NCBI GenBank assembly: GCA_020636775.1
Contig: JACJXF010000001.1
Coordinates: 286,612 to 350,611, forward strand
Direction of reading: 5' to 3'
Length of the DNA stretch: 64,000 bases
Source of the DNA: Bacteroidales bacterium
GTDB taxonomy: Bacteria; Bacteroidota; Bacteroidia; Bacteroidales; GCA-2748055
Shown: positions 9,789-17,428 of the stretch, one piece after another
How positions within the stretch are numbered: the stretch's first letter is position 1
Layout: the number at the start of each line of letters is the position of its first letter
Notes under the pieces: generated by a model
The model's database searches: none
What the model was told of the DNA's origin: nothing
The model's input: only the letters and a program-made list of their open reading frames with translations
Made by a program: the position numbers and the translations under genes

Positions 9789-10781
9789 ATGAAAGTTGCT
9801 GTAGTTGGCGCAACTGGTCTGGTAGGCCAGGTAATGCTAAAAGTCCTTGCGGAAAGAAACTTCCCTGTTACAGAATTATATCCTGTGGCTTCTGAAAAAT
9901 CTGTTGGTAAAGAAGTGGAATTTAAGGGTAAGAAGTACAAGGTAATCAGCATGACTGACGCTATAGCAAAGAAACCCGATGTGGCCATTTTCTCGGCAGG
10001 GGGAAACACCTCGCTTCAGTGGGCTCCTGAATTTGCAAAAGCAGGTGTCACGGTTGTCGATAACAGTTCTGCATGGAGAATGGATGCAACTAAAAAACTA
10101 GTGGTTCCGGAAATTAATGCAAATGTCCTTGGAAAGGATGATAAAATCATTGCTAATCCGAACTGTTCAACTATTCAGATGGTAGTTGCCCTGGCTCCCC
10201 TGCACAGGAAATATAAAGCAAAGCGACTCGTGATTTCAACCTACCAGTCGGTTACCGGTACCGGTGTTAAAGCTGTTCAGCAGCTCGAAAATGAAAGAGC
10301 GGGCATTACTGGTCCCATGGCTTATCCTCATGTGATCGACAAAAACTGTATACCCCAATGTGATGTTTTCACAGAAAATGGATATACCAAAGAAGAAATG
10401 AAACTGGTAAACGAGACAAAGAAGATCCTGGGTGATGATTCCGTACGGGTAACGGCCACCGCTGTAAGGGTTCCGGTTTCAGGAGGTCACTCGGAAACAG
10501 TAAACGTTGAGTTCGAAAACGAATTTGATTTATCTGAAGTCCGGAAGATTTTGTCTGATTCTCCCGGCATTATTTTACAGGATGATCCGGCTGCAGGTTT
10601 ATATCCCATGCCCAGAACCAGCGCAGGAAGAGATGAAGTATTTGTTGGAAGGATTCGTCGTGATGAGACCCAGGCAAAAACCCTGAATTTCTGGGTGGTC
10701 TCGGATAATCTACGCAAGGGAGCAGCAACTAATGCGGTTCAGATCGCTGAGTATCTGATGGAGAAGAAGCTTATTGGGTGA
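9789..10781 (+). CDS. asd: Aspartate-semialdehyde dehydrogenase
   Basis: A 330-residue enzyme that reduces aspartyl phosphate to aspartate semialdehyde with NADPH, the branch point to lysine, diaminopimelate, threonine and methionine. The N-terminal Rossmann motif VVGATGLVGQ is clear; the catalytic cysteine is Cys126 in NPNCSTIQM; the substrate-binding RVPVSGGHSE region with its His follows, and the C-terminal half ends with a normal dimerisation segment. The start is ATG at 9789. It stands alone and is divergent from the lamin-tail gene. Its stop codon is followed after 6 bases by an 8-bp repeat array. Confidence 0.97.
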   Translation: MKVAVVGATGLVGQVMLKVLAERNFPVTELYPVASEKSVGKEVEFKGKKYKVISMTDAIAKKPDVAIFSAGGNTSLQWAPEFAKAGVTVVDNSSAWRMDATKKLVVPEINANVLGKDDKIIANPNCSTIQMVVALAPLHRKYKAKRLVISTYQSVTGTGVKAVQQLENERAGITGPMAYPHVIDKNCIPQCDVFTENGYTKEEMKLVNETKKILGDDSVRVTATAVRVPVSGGHSETVNVEFENEFDLSEVRKILSDSPGIILQDDPAAGLYPMPRTSAGRDEVFVGRIRRDETQAKTLNFWVVSDNLRKGAATNAVQIAEYLMEKKLIG

Positions 10782-10787
10782 AAAAAG

Positions 10788-10850
10788 GTAACGGGGTAAC
10801 GAGGTAACGAGGTAACGAAGTTACGAAGTTACGGGGTTACGGGGGGGGGG
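10788..10850 (+). repeat. Phased 8-bp tandem repeat array, consensus GTWACGRR, plus G tract
   Basis: Seven consecutive octamers in perfect phase: GTAACGGG, GTAACGAG twice, GTAACGAA, GTTACGAA, GTTACGGG twice (10788-10843), then seven more G. The array starts 6 bases after the asd stop codon. The same unit recurs at 41115. Confidence 0.92.
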
Positions 10851-10868
10851 AGTCACTTTTGCTCTTGC

Positions 10869-10892
10869 TTCGTATCTTCGTAGCCTCGTAAC
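10869..10892 (-). repeat. Inverted partner of the 8-bp array
   Basis: Three octamers TTCGTATC, TTCGTAGC and CTCGTAAC are reverse complements of variants of the asd-side unit. With the array at 10788 they could fold a long imperfect hairpin between the convergent asd and hflX genes, which lie 135 bases apart. A role as a bidirectional terminator is possible but there is no clean T run. Confidence 0.75.
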
Positions 10893-10916
10893 TTCTATCA
10901 CATCATCCCCGCCCCA

Positions 10917-12110
10917 TCAATAAAGAAAACTATTATAGGGATACCTTACCACATGAATCTCCCTTACCTGGCGGTAAAGAAGTTCTCTGAATTCATCAAT
11001 ATTTATCTTCTGTTTGGCTGAAATAAACATGGTTGTGGCATTATTGCGGGCCATCCAGCTTTTTTTAAGCTCTTCAAGATTGAGGTTTTCTTTGGTTGAA
11101 GGACTCAGGTCGTCTTCATCTTTCTTGACATAGCTGTAGGCATCGATCTTATTGAATACCATTATCATATTCTTGTCGCCGGCACCTATTTCCTTTAGGG
11201 TTTCATTTACAACCCGTATCTGATCTTCAAAGCCCGGGTGGGATATATCCACCACATGCAACAGGATATCGGCTTCCCTGAGCTCATCCAGGGTTGATTT
11301 AAACGATTCCACCAGGTCGTGGGGAAGTTTTCTTATAAAACCTACCGTATCGGAAAGCAGAAAGGGAAGATTGTCAATTACCACTTTTCGTACCGTCGTA
11401 TCCAGGGTGGCAAATAACTTGTTTTCTGCAAAGACATCCGATTTTGATATAAGGTTCATCAGGGTTGATTTCCCGACATTGGTGTATCCTACAAGCGCAA
11501 CACGGGTCATCTTTGCACGATTTTTACGCTGTGTAGCCATCTGCTTGTCGATTTTTCCAAGCTGTTCCTTAAGTCGGGTTATTTTGTCCCTGATAATTCT
11601 TCGGTCAGTCTCTATTTCAGTCTCACCGGGACCACGCAGTCCGATTCCCCCTTTTTGTCTTTCAAGGTGGGTCCACATACGCGTTAAACGGGGAAGAAGG
11701 TATTGATACTGGGCCAGTTCAACCTGGGTTTTTGCATGGGCTGTCTTGGCCCGTGTAGCAAAAATATCAAGAATAAGATTGGTGCGGTCGAGGATGCGAA
11801 TATTCAGCTCCTTATCAAGGTTTCTCAGTTGTGTAGGGGAAAGTTCATCATCAAAAATTACAATATTAATATCATTTTCAATGACAAATTCGCGGATTTC
11901 CTCCAGTTTACCGGAACCAATAAAAGTGCGGGGATTGGGAGCCTCCAGTTTCTGGGTAAAAAACTTTACCGGAATGGCGCCTGCTGTTTCAGTCAGAAAA
12001 GCCAGTTCATCAAGGTATTCGCTTACCTCTTTTTCGTCCTGATATTGATTTATTACACCAACTAGTACAGCTCTTTCAGCCTCAACCGCCGTTTCAAAAT
12101 ATTCTCCCAT
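10917..12110 (-). CDS. hflX: GTPase HflX
   Basis: A 397-residue ribosome-associated GTPase that in other bacteria splits stalled 70S ribosomes. The N-terminal HflX domain holds the PNPRTFIGSGK motif; a coiled-coil linker and the GLRGPGETEIETDRR signature follow; the G domain has ALVGYTNVGKST (G1), DTVGFI (G3) and NKID (G4). Length is normal. The start is ATG at 12110, with a -7 box about 20 bases upstream. It converges on asd across the octamer-repeat region. Confidence 0.97.
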   Translation of the reverse strand: MGEYFETAVEAERAVLVGVINQYQDEKEVSEYLDELAFLTETAGAIPVKFFTQKLEAPNPRTFIGSGKLEEIREFVIENDINIVIFDDELSPTQLRNLDKELNIRILDRTNLILDIFATRAKTAHAKTQVELAQYQYLLPRLTRMWTHLERQKGGIGLRGPGETEIETDRRIIRDKITRLKEQLGKIDKQMATQRKNRAKMTRVALVGYTNVGKSTLMNLISKSDVFAENKLFATLDTTVRKVVIDNLPFLLSDTVGFIRKLPHDLVESFKSTLDELREADILLHVVDISHPGFEDQIRVVNETLKEIGAGDKNMIMVFNKIDAYSYVKKDEDDLSPSTKENLNLEELKKSWMARNNATTMFISAKQKINIDEFRELLYRQVREIHVVRYPYNSFLY

Positions 12111-12128
12111 ACATTATTTATTCGGCTG

Positions 12129-12136
12129 CAAAGGTA
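12129..12136 (-). promoter_or_regulatory. -7 element of hflX
   Basis: On the minus strand this reads TACCTTTG, a perfect TAnnTTTG match, ending 18 bases before the hflX ATG. This gives a short leader. No TTG at ideal spacing was found. Confidence 0.5.
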
Positions 12137-12140
12137 ACAA

Positions 12141-12181
12141 AAAAAGCATGTGCAATTACTGAGATAACTGCACATGCTTTT
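12141..12181 (-). terminator. Rho-independent terminator of the 12269-13444 gene
   Basis: A 13-bp perfect stem (12142-12154 with 12169-12181, containing GCATGTGCA) has a T run on the minus strand after it. It lies about 90 bases beyond the stop codon of the lipoprotein gene transcribed leftwards, and its T run is close to the hflX promoter box. Confidence 0.85.
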
Positions 12182-12268
12182 AAGATTTTCTGTCCTTCAG
12201 AACTACATCCAAATGGAAATAATGGTCCTGATTCTGCAGGATTTAAATCAATTCCAGGTTTTCAGCAT

Positions 12269-13444
12269 TTAATTAATGTACCGCCTGTTATTAGTAATAG
12301 AATTTCTAATAGCAGGTTTGAGTGTCTGGGCAGTATTGAAAATCATTTCAATATCGGTCGGATAAGGCACAACCTGATTTTTGATTTTCTCCAGAGCTTC
12401 ATTATCGAGAGCTCCCTGATCGCCAATTGCACGTGCGGATGAATGAGTGAATACATTTTCAGCACCAATAGGTTCTTTTACGAGCAGTTTTTTGAGAGGC
12501 TCAAGTTCAACAATCTCAACCTCTCCCCTTATATTTACAGATTTCTTCTGTGAAGTTTCAATAAGTGTGCACTGAAGTGTTTTGTATCTGGTGATTTTAA
12601 TATCATTTCCGGCAGTATCCTTCATGACGTTACCCCTTGCATCTTTTGCATAATCAAAGCCATCAGGAACTTCTTTTTTATAAATTTTATCCACGTCTTT
12701 GGTTTCCTCAGGGCTGACAAGAATATCGATAATATGGATAACAACCATATAATCATAATCCATATTCTCATTCAGGTTGCGCAGATGAAACTCAACCCAC
12801 TCGCTGTTCAGGTCCTGAGCATTGATGGAGAGAAGTTCATCCTGAAAATCAGGTGAAATCAGAATTCTCGCACTATTTTCGATCTGAACAAGCACACGAC
12901 TCATTCCCATGTACCTTGCCTGGGTTATCAGTTCATTCAGGTCGGGATATGAGTCACCGGAGTACTGTTGAGCCCTTACAAGCTGATAATAAGCTTCACG
13001 GTGAGACTGTTTATCAGGATTTTCCAGAAGTTTTTTACCATTTGCATAAAAATATTCTGCCGCCTTTCTTTTTGCAGAAACAATTTCAGCATCATAATCC
13101 ACAACCGGATAGCTGTAGCTTCCTCCGTTAAGGTTTATTGGCATAACCGTTCTTACTTTATTCTGCCTGGCTTTAAGGGATTCATAGCGGGCAAAAACTT
13201 CATCGTAATTGTTGGGATTATTTTCCAGTTTAAGATATTTGATTCTTTCCAGATCACGGCTATTGCCAAGGTTGTAGGCTTTGTCGAGCATTTTTGCATC
13301 CTCAGCGCTATCGGGTTTCTTAACCAGTTTTTTAACCGTTTTATTGATAACCGCATCGTAATTGCCTCTTTGAAGCTGCTTTCTGGTTCCTCCGCAGGAA
13401 GTAAGCAAAGCGACACTAATAATCAGAAGTAAAATTTTTTTCAT
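12269..13444 (-). CDS. Hypothetical lipoprotein
   Basis: A 391-residue protein with a lipoprotein signal peptide (lipobox LTSC, Cys at residue 17) and otherwise soluble, charged sequence. Residues 25-150 look like short helical repeats (GNYDAVINKTVKKL, then NPNNYDEVFARYESL), reminiscent of TPR-like packing. The middle and C-terminal parts are predicted to be mostly beta. It is not a family to which I can assign a function; similar proteins occur across Bacteroidota. It has its own terminator at 12141 and is separated by 144 bases and a terminator from the TonB-like gene upstream, so it is probably a single-gene unit. Confidence 0.75.
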   Translation of the reverse strand: MKKILLLIISVALLTSCGGTRKQLQRGNYDAVINKTVKKLVKKPDSAEDAKMLDKAYNLGNSRDLERIKYLKLENNPNNYDEVFARYESLKARQNKVRTVMPINLNGGSYSYPVVDYDAEIVSAKRKAAEYFYANGKKLLENPDKQSHREAYYQLVRAQQYSGDSYPDLNELITQARYMGMSRVLVQIENSARILISPDFQDELLSINAQDLNSEWVEFHLRNLNENMDYDYMVVIHIIDILVSPEETKDVDKIYKKEVPDGFDYAKDARGNVMKDTAGNDIKITRYKTLQCTLIETSQKKSVNIRGEVEIVELEPLKKLLVKEPIGAENVFTHSSARAIGDQGALDNEALEKIKNQVVPYPTDIEMIFNTAQTLKPAIRNSITNNRRYIN

Positions 13445-13555
13445 GGTATTTCAGCTTGGGTGTTTGAAGACACTAATATATAAAACAATTTTATGAACTA
13501 AAAGCCTGAGCAGTAAATCCTCTGAAGAGAAAAGCCCGGTTTCAGAAATTAGCAT

Positions 13556-13583
13556 AAAAAATCCCGGTAAGGAACCGGGATTT
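13556..13583 (-). terminator. Terminator after the first TonB-like gene
   Basis: Stem AAATCCCGGT / ACCGGGATTT (13559-13568 with 13574-13583) with a 5-base loop, and a T run on the minus strand. It begins 5 bases past the stop codon of the 13589-14272 gene. Confidence 0.88.
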
Positions 13584-13588
13584 AAAGA

Positions 13589-14272
13589 TTATTGTAATAC
13601 AAAGTTTATAGGGAAGGTATAAAGCACTTTAACAGGCTTACCTCTTTGCTTTCCGGGAGTCCAGGGAGGAGAAGCAAGTACAACACGGATAGCTTCCTTG
13701 TCAAGGGCCGGGTCAACAGGCACAACAACAACCGGGTCAACCAGTTTTCCTTTGGAGTTAATCGCAAACTGAACAATTACACGGCCGCTGATACCGTTTT
13801 CGGCAGCAATAGTAGGGTAGCTCAGGTTTTGCGCGATATATTTTCTGAATTCAACAGCAGGATCACCACCATTGAAAGTAGGCATATCTTCTACAACGTA
13901 GAAAACTTCCTCTTCAGCAAATTCTTCTTTTTCGTCGGCAAATCCGGTGAATTTAAATTCTGTTTCAGCATTGGCTTCAACGTCAAAATCGAAATCGTCA
14001 TCAATATTGGCGTCATCCTGAACAATATTAAGAATTTCAGCAACCTGCTGCTGTTGAATGGGTTCGGGTTTAGGCTCTTCACGTCTTGTAATCTGCATTT
14101 CTTCCACTTCAAAGGATGCATCAGCAACCAGTTTATCAGTAGATTCTTTCGAGGGTTTGCTTGTCCATTCGAAAGCAATCAACATGAAGGAAAGAACTAC
14201 AACAAGTCCAATCTGCAGGAAAATACCTCTGCTTCTTTCAAGATCGGCTTTCTCTGATTTTTTTAGTTCCAT
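13589..14272 (-). CDS. TonB-family energy transducer (copy 1)
   Basis: A 227-residue protein with a cytoplasmic start (MELKKSEKADLERSR), one transmembrane segment (about 18-36), an acidic linker with REEPKPEPIQQQQ, and a C-terminal TonB domain with YPTIAAENGISGRVIVQF and the ending WTPGKQRGKPVKVLYTFPINFVLQ. TonB proteins carry proton-motive energy from ExbBD to outer-membrane receptors. No exbBD genes are nearby. It is a tandem paralogue of the gene at 14406, with near-identical termini and a diverged linker. Confidence 0.87.
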   Translation of the reverse strand: MELKKSEKADLERSRGIFLQIGLVVVLSFMLIAFEWTSKPSKESTDKLVADASFEVEEMQITRREEPKPEPIQQQQVAEILNIVQDDANIDDDFDFDVEANAETEFKFTGFADEKEEFAEEEVFYVVEDMPTFNGGDPAVEFRKYIAQNLSYPTIAAENGISGRVIVQFAINSKGKLVDPVVVVPVDPALDKEAIRVVLASPPWTPGKQRGKPVKVLYTFPINFVLQ

Positions 14273-14405
14273 GGTTATACGGTTTTTGCGGGTCTAAAAA
14301 TAGTGAAATATATGTTTAATTTCAAAGTATTTAAAACATTCTTTTTTCATCCAGTATGTCCAGACTTTTGCTTATTAATGAAACATCCAAAAATCATACC
14401 AACAA

Positions 14406-15086
14406 TTATTGTAAAACAAAATTTATCGGGAATACATATTTAACTTTTACTGGTTTGCCTCTTTGCTTTCCGGGAGTCCAGAGCGGTGAAGAATTCACGA
14501 CTCTCAAGGCTTCATTGTCCAAAGCAGGATCGAGGGGCCCGAGAACTTTTGCATCTACCAATCTCCCCTTAGTGTCGATCAGAAACTCAATATAAACCTT
14601 TCCCTGAGCACGATTATCGATTGCAATCTGGGGATAAACAAGATTTTGTGCAATGTATTTCCGGAATTCCACTGTGGGCTTTCCGCCGTTAAACAAAGGC
14701 TGATCCTCAACAGGAAGGAATTCAGGACTATCAAGTATTACTTCCGGAGTATCCGCGAAGCCGGAAAAGTTGTATGCGGTATTTTCTTTAGCCTCAGGAT
14801 CAAAAAAGATAATATCTTCCAGAGGTATATCATCAGGGAAGATCATGATTATATCGGATATTTTTTGTTTAGGAATTTGAGTCTCCTGCAAAGGGATACG
14901 GATCAGGGGAGGCAATTCTTCAGTTTGGATTTCATGAGCAGATAGAAAATTTAATTCTTTCTCTTCAGCTTTATCAGACCAGTTAAATGCAAATAAGATC
15001 AGCGAAAGGGCTATGATCATTCCCGACTGGAAAAATACTGTCCGCGATCTTTCCAGATCGGCTTTCTTTGATTTTTTTGTTTCCAT
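14406..15086 (-). CDS. TonB-family energy transducer (copy 2)
   Basis: A 226-residue paralogue of the preceding protein, with the same layout: METKKSKKADLERSR start, a transmembrane segment at about 18-35, a spacer (residues 40-120), and a TonB C-terminal domain with YPQIAIDNRAQGKVYIEF and the ending WTPGKQRGKPVKVKYVFPINFVLQ. The 133 bases between the copies lack a clear terminator, so the two could be one transcript starting upstream of 15086. The spacers differ greatly while both ends are conserved, which suggests different envelope lengths or receptor partners. Confidence 0.87.
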   Translation of the reverse strand: METKKSKKADLERSRTVFFQSGMIIALSLILFAFNWSDKAEEKELNFLSAHEIQTEELPPLIRIPLQETQIPKQKISDIIMIFPDDIPLEDIIFFDPEAKENTAYNFSGFADTPEVILDSPEFLPVEDQPLFNGGKPTVEFRKYIAQNLVYPQIAIDNRAQGKVYIEFLIDTKGRLVDAKVLGPLDPALDNEALRVVNSSPLWTPGKQRGKPVKVKYVFPINFVLQ

Positions 15087-15410
15087 GATTTTCAGTATTT
15101 AGGTGTAAGAAAATTCAGAAAAAACTTTTACAGAAACATATTCAATACACTGAGCCGGTATTCCCGGTTTCATTCTATCCAATTCCCCGGCAACAGCAGA
15201 ATATCAAAGTATAATTTTCATTGTCCAAAAATCAAACCAAAACAACGAATTCCGGAAAAATTCTCATTAAGTAATTGGAATTATTGTGAATAAGAGAATG
15301 GATCCGCCTGCGGATCTTCGAATCTTTTTCCGGCCCGAGCCTATTGAACTCTGTATTATATGGCCCCAGTATTTACAAAACAGATCGAATAAAATTGTTT
15401 TTTCTCAAAT
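15087..15410. other. Intergenic region between the TonB-like genes and tRNA-Ala
   Basis: No supported gene. It contains the presumed upstream region of the TonB-like pair and a perfect palindrome (GATCCGC CT GCGGATC) at 15301-15316, listed separately. Confidence 0.6.
15301..15316. repeat. G/C-rich palindrome GATCCGCCTGCGGATC
   Basis: A perfect 7-bp stem with a 2-base loop, in AT-rich intergenic DNA. It shares the module GATCCGCCTGC with the palindrome cluster at 60019-60051, so it may belong to a dispersed REP-like family. Confidence 0.6.
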
Positions 15411-15442
15411 TTTGCGAGATATATAAAAAACTCTTACTTTTG
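15411..15442 (+). promoter_or_regulatory. Promoter of tRNA-Ala
   Basis: TTTG at 15411-15414, a 20-base spacer, then TACTTTTG at 15435-15442. Both elements and the spacing fit the Bacteroidota housekeeping promoter (TTG, about 20 bases, TAnnTTTG). The tRNA begins 12 bases after the -7 box. Confidence 0.8.
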
Positions 15443-15454
15443 GGCTTCTTAAAA

Positions 15455-15528
15455 GGGGATATAGCTCAGCTGGCTAGAGCGTGTGGCTGGCAGCCACAAG
15501 GTCAGGGGTTCGAAACCCCTTATCTCCA
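15455..15528 (+). tRNA. tRNA-Ala, anticodon GGC
   Basis: All cloverleaf arms pair: acceptor GGGGATA / TATCTCC, D stem GCTC/GAGC, anticodon stem TGTGG/CCACA with loop CTGGCAG, and T stem AGGGG/CCCCT with loop TTCGAAA. The anticodon at loop positions 34-36 is GGC. The acceptor stem has the G3-U70 pair that marks alanine tRNAs. The 3' CCA is not encoded (A73 is followed by CAAA). Confidence 0.97.
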
Positions 15529-15533
15529 CAAAA

Positions 15534-15563
15534 AGCCAATGGAGAGATACCATTGGCTTTTTT
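15534..15563 (+). terminator. Terminator of tRNA-Ala
   Basis: Perfect 9-bp stem AGCCAATGG / CCATTGGCT (15534-15542 with 15550-15558), a 7-base loop and a T run. It starts 5 bases past the tRNA. Confidence 0.93.
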
Positions 15564-15694
15564 ACCCTTTTTGGAAATTATTTGATGACATTTGGAATAT
15601 TTTCAATTTATTATTGTCTTATGTCTGTAATTAAGATTGATTATTCTTAATTTTACAATGTTTTTCAAATCGCCCCATAAAAAAACTCTGATAC

Positions 15695-16399
15695 ATGATT
15701 AAAAAATTTATTTTCGGTTCGATTCTTTTTCTGTCCCTTGGTATTGCCAATGCGCAGGTTTCCAGTGTTGGTGCAACAAATGTGGTTATAAACCTTAATG
15801 ATAATCCGGCCTGGAGCAGGGTTTTTGTGACTGACCGTCCCACAGTTTCAAATTCAATGAGTGGTACCCCCTTTATTAATAATGACTGGCAGCTTGCCGA
15901 TATAGTCGTTTCAGACGATAAGGGTGAAATAAAAGCTGTTCCCTGCAGAATTGATGCTAAAGCCAACCTTATAGAGATAAACCAGGGTGGTGTTGTTAAA
16001 GTATTGCACTCCATGAATACTAAAAGCATTGCCTTTAAAACCACCAATGAAGTATTCATAACTAACAAGACACTGGGAATTCCTGATCCTGTTGGGTTTT
16101 ATAAGGTAATTTATGATTCTAAATCTTCACTACTTTGCTATTATTCCACTAAAACCATTGAAGGTGCATATAATCCGGTTCTGGATGCAGGAATTAAAGA
16201 AGACAAATTGGTTGTTGAAAAAACCTATTATATCTTCAGGGATGGTAAGCTTACCAGGCTGGAAAATAAACGCGGCAAGTTAGTAAAGCAATTTAGTGAC
16301 CAGCCTGAAATAGCTGAGTATATTAAAGAAAACAGGATTACACCTAATGAAGAGCTTGACCTTATGAAACTGATTACATTTATTGATTCTAAATCTTAA
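15695..16399 (+). CDS. Secreted protein of unknown function, paralogue 1
   Basis: A 234-residue protein with a Sec signal peptide (about 1-20, cut likely after NAQ). The mature part has no domain I recognise; it seems mainly beta, with PAWSRVFVTDRP near the start and a lysine-rich helical end. Its paralogue starts 339 bases downstream and shares long blocks such as VFITNKTLGI, VGFYKV and IEGAYNPVLDAGIKEDK. Exported, probably periplasmic or surface-associated. An AT-rich hairpin (AATTAAGA / TCTTAATT, 15629-15652) lies in the leader and could be an operator, but this is speculative. It ends in a terminator derived from a relic of a neighbouring gene. Confidence 0.75.
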   Translation: MIKKFIFGSILFLSLGIANAQVSSVGATNVVINLNDNPAWSRVFVTDRPTVSNSMSGTPFINNDWQLADIVVSDDKGEIKAVPCRIDAKANLIEINQGGVVKVLHSMNTKSIAFKTTNEVFITNKTLGIPDPVGFYKVIYDSKSSLLCYYSTKTIEGAYNPVLDAGIKEDKLVVEKTYYIFRDGKLTRLENKRGKLVKQFSDQPEIAEYIKENRITPNEELDLMKLITFIDSKS

Positions 16400-16420
16400 G
16401 GTTCAAACCTAAACAAATAT

Positions 16421-16456
16421 AAAATCGCAGAGGATTTTCCTTTGCGATTTTTTTTT
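16421..16456 (+). terminator. Terminator built from a relic of the amidohydrolase 3' end
   Basis: Stem AAAATCGCA / TGCGATTTT (16421-16429 with 16443-16451) followed by T. The 27 bases at 16428-16454 match 17447-17473 with one mismatch, and the latter encode the C-terminus of the amidohydrolase on the minus strand. Read leftwards, the relic still spells KKIAKENPL. Both copies begin 29 bases after the stop codon of their secreted-protein gene. Confidence 0.85.
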
Positions 16457-16737
16457 ATTCTTACACTTTAATTGCCATAAAACCCAAAATCCCGGACAAG
16501 CTATATGGCGCTTTCCCCTGTTTTTAAAGGGAAATTATCAATGTAATTCTGTCCAAATTTTCATTTTAATCTCCACCCGATTATTAAAATGTGGCAGGAT
16601 CAAGAATATATAATTCCGGTAATTTCAGAATATGTTAGAATAATTTCAATTTATAGTTTTTAAAACATTTTTGAAACTGAAGAATTCTTTTAATTTTATA
16701 GATAATTGTGAAAATCAATTACTATACCTGCGCATAA
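16457..16737. other. Intergenic region between the secreted paralogues
   Basis: AT-rich, no gene seen. It includes a short inverted repeat TTTCCC...GGGAAA near 16515-16540 with no T run. I found no good TAnnTTTG box directly before the second paralogue. Confidence 0.5.
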
Positions 16738-17418
16738 ATGAAAAAGTTAATCCTGACATTAATTTTCTGTATGTCATTTCTGACCATCGTGCTTTCTCAG
16801 CAGGTTCTGGATGTTTATTCCTCGCAGGCATGGAGCAAGGTTTTTATAACTAATCGACCCTTTCATGTAAATAATATGGAAGGAAATCAATTTATAAATG
16901 CTGAATGGCAGTTGGCTGATATTATCTGTTCCGATAACAATGGTAAAATTGAGGGCTACCCTGTCCGTCTGGATGCCCGTGCAAACCTCATTGAAATTAA
17001 CGATAATGGTGTTATAAAGGTGCTTCACGCTACCAACACCTATAGTGTCGCATTTAAAGTCACAAACGAAGTTTTCATCACCAATAAAACTCTTGGTATT
17101 GCTGAGCCTGTCGGATTTTACAAAGTCCTCTACAGTGAAAAATCCTCCCTTCTTTGCCACTATTCCACAAAAATAATTGAGGGCGCATATAACCCAGTGC
17201 TCGACGCAGGCATTAAGGAGGATAAAATGTTAGTCGAAAAAATTTATTACCTGTTTAAGGACGGAGAACTTACCAAACTGGAAAACAAAAGAAGGAAACT
17301 TATTAAACAATTTATCGATCAGCCGGAGATTTCCGAATACATTAAGTTAAACCGGATAATCCCCACCAATGAAACAGATCTGATAAAACTAATTACTTAT
17401 ATGGATTCAAAATCCTGA
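16738..17418 (+). CDS. Secreted protein of unknown function, paralogue 2
   Basis: A 226-residue protein with a signal peptide (about 1-20, ending VLSQ) and the same fold-level pattern as the gene at 15695: QAWSKVFITNRPF, then VTNEVFITNKTLGI, IEGAYNPVLDAGIKEDK and an end rich in ITYMDSKS-like residues. Function unknown. It arose by tandem duplication together with its downstream flank, because the sequence 29 bases beyond its stop (the amidohydrolase 3' end) has a matching relic behind the first copy. It converges on the amidohydrolase gene with 10 bases between stop codons. Confidence 0.75.
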   Translation: MKKLILTLIFCMSFLTIVLSQQVLDVYSSQAWSKVFITNRPFHVNNMEGNQFINAEWQLADIICSDNNGKIEGYPVRLDARANLIEINDNGVIKVLHATNTYSVAFKVTNEVFITNKTLGIAEPVGFYKVLYSEKSSLLCHYSTKIIEGAYNPVLDAGIKEDKMLVEKIYYLFKDGELTKLENKRRKLIKQFIDQPEISEYIKLNRIIPTNETDLIKLITYMDSKS

Positions 17419-17428
17419 TTGAATAGTA

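Noticed and set aside
10788..10892. Octamer region as a CRISPR array
   Set aside because: Units are 8 bp with no spacers, and no cas genes are near.
15344..15634. Open frame running through the tRNA-Ala gene
   Set aside because: It reads straight through a complete tRNA and its terminator; the RNA gene explains the conserved sequence.
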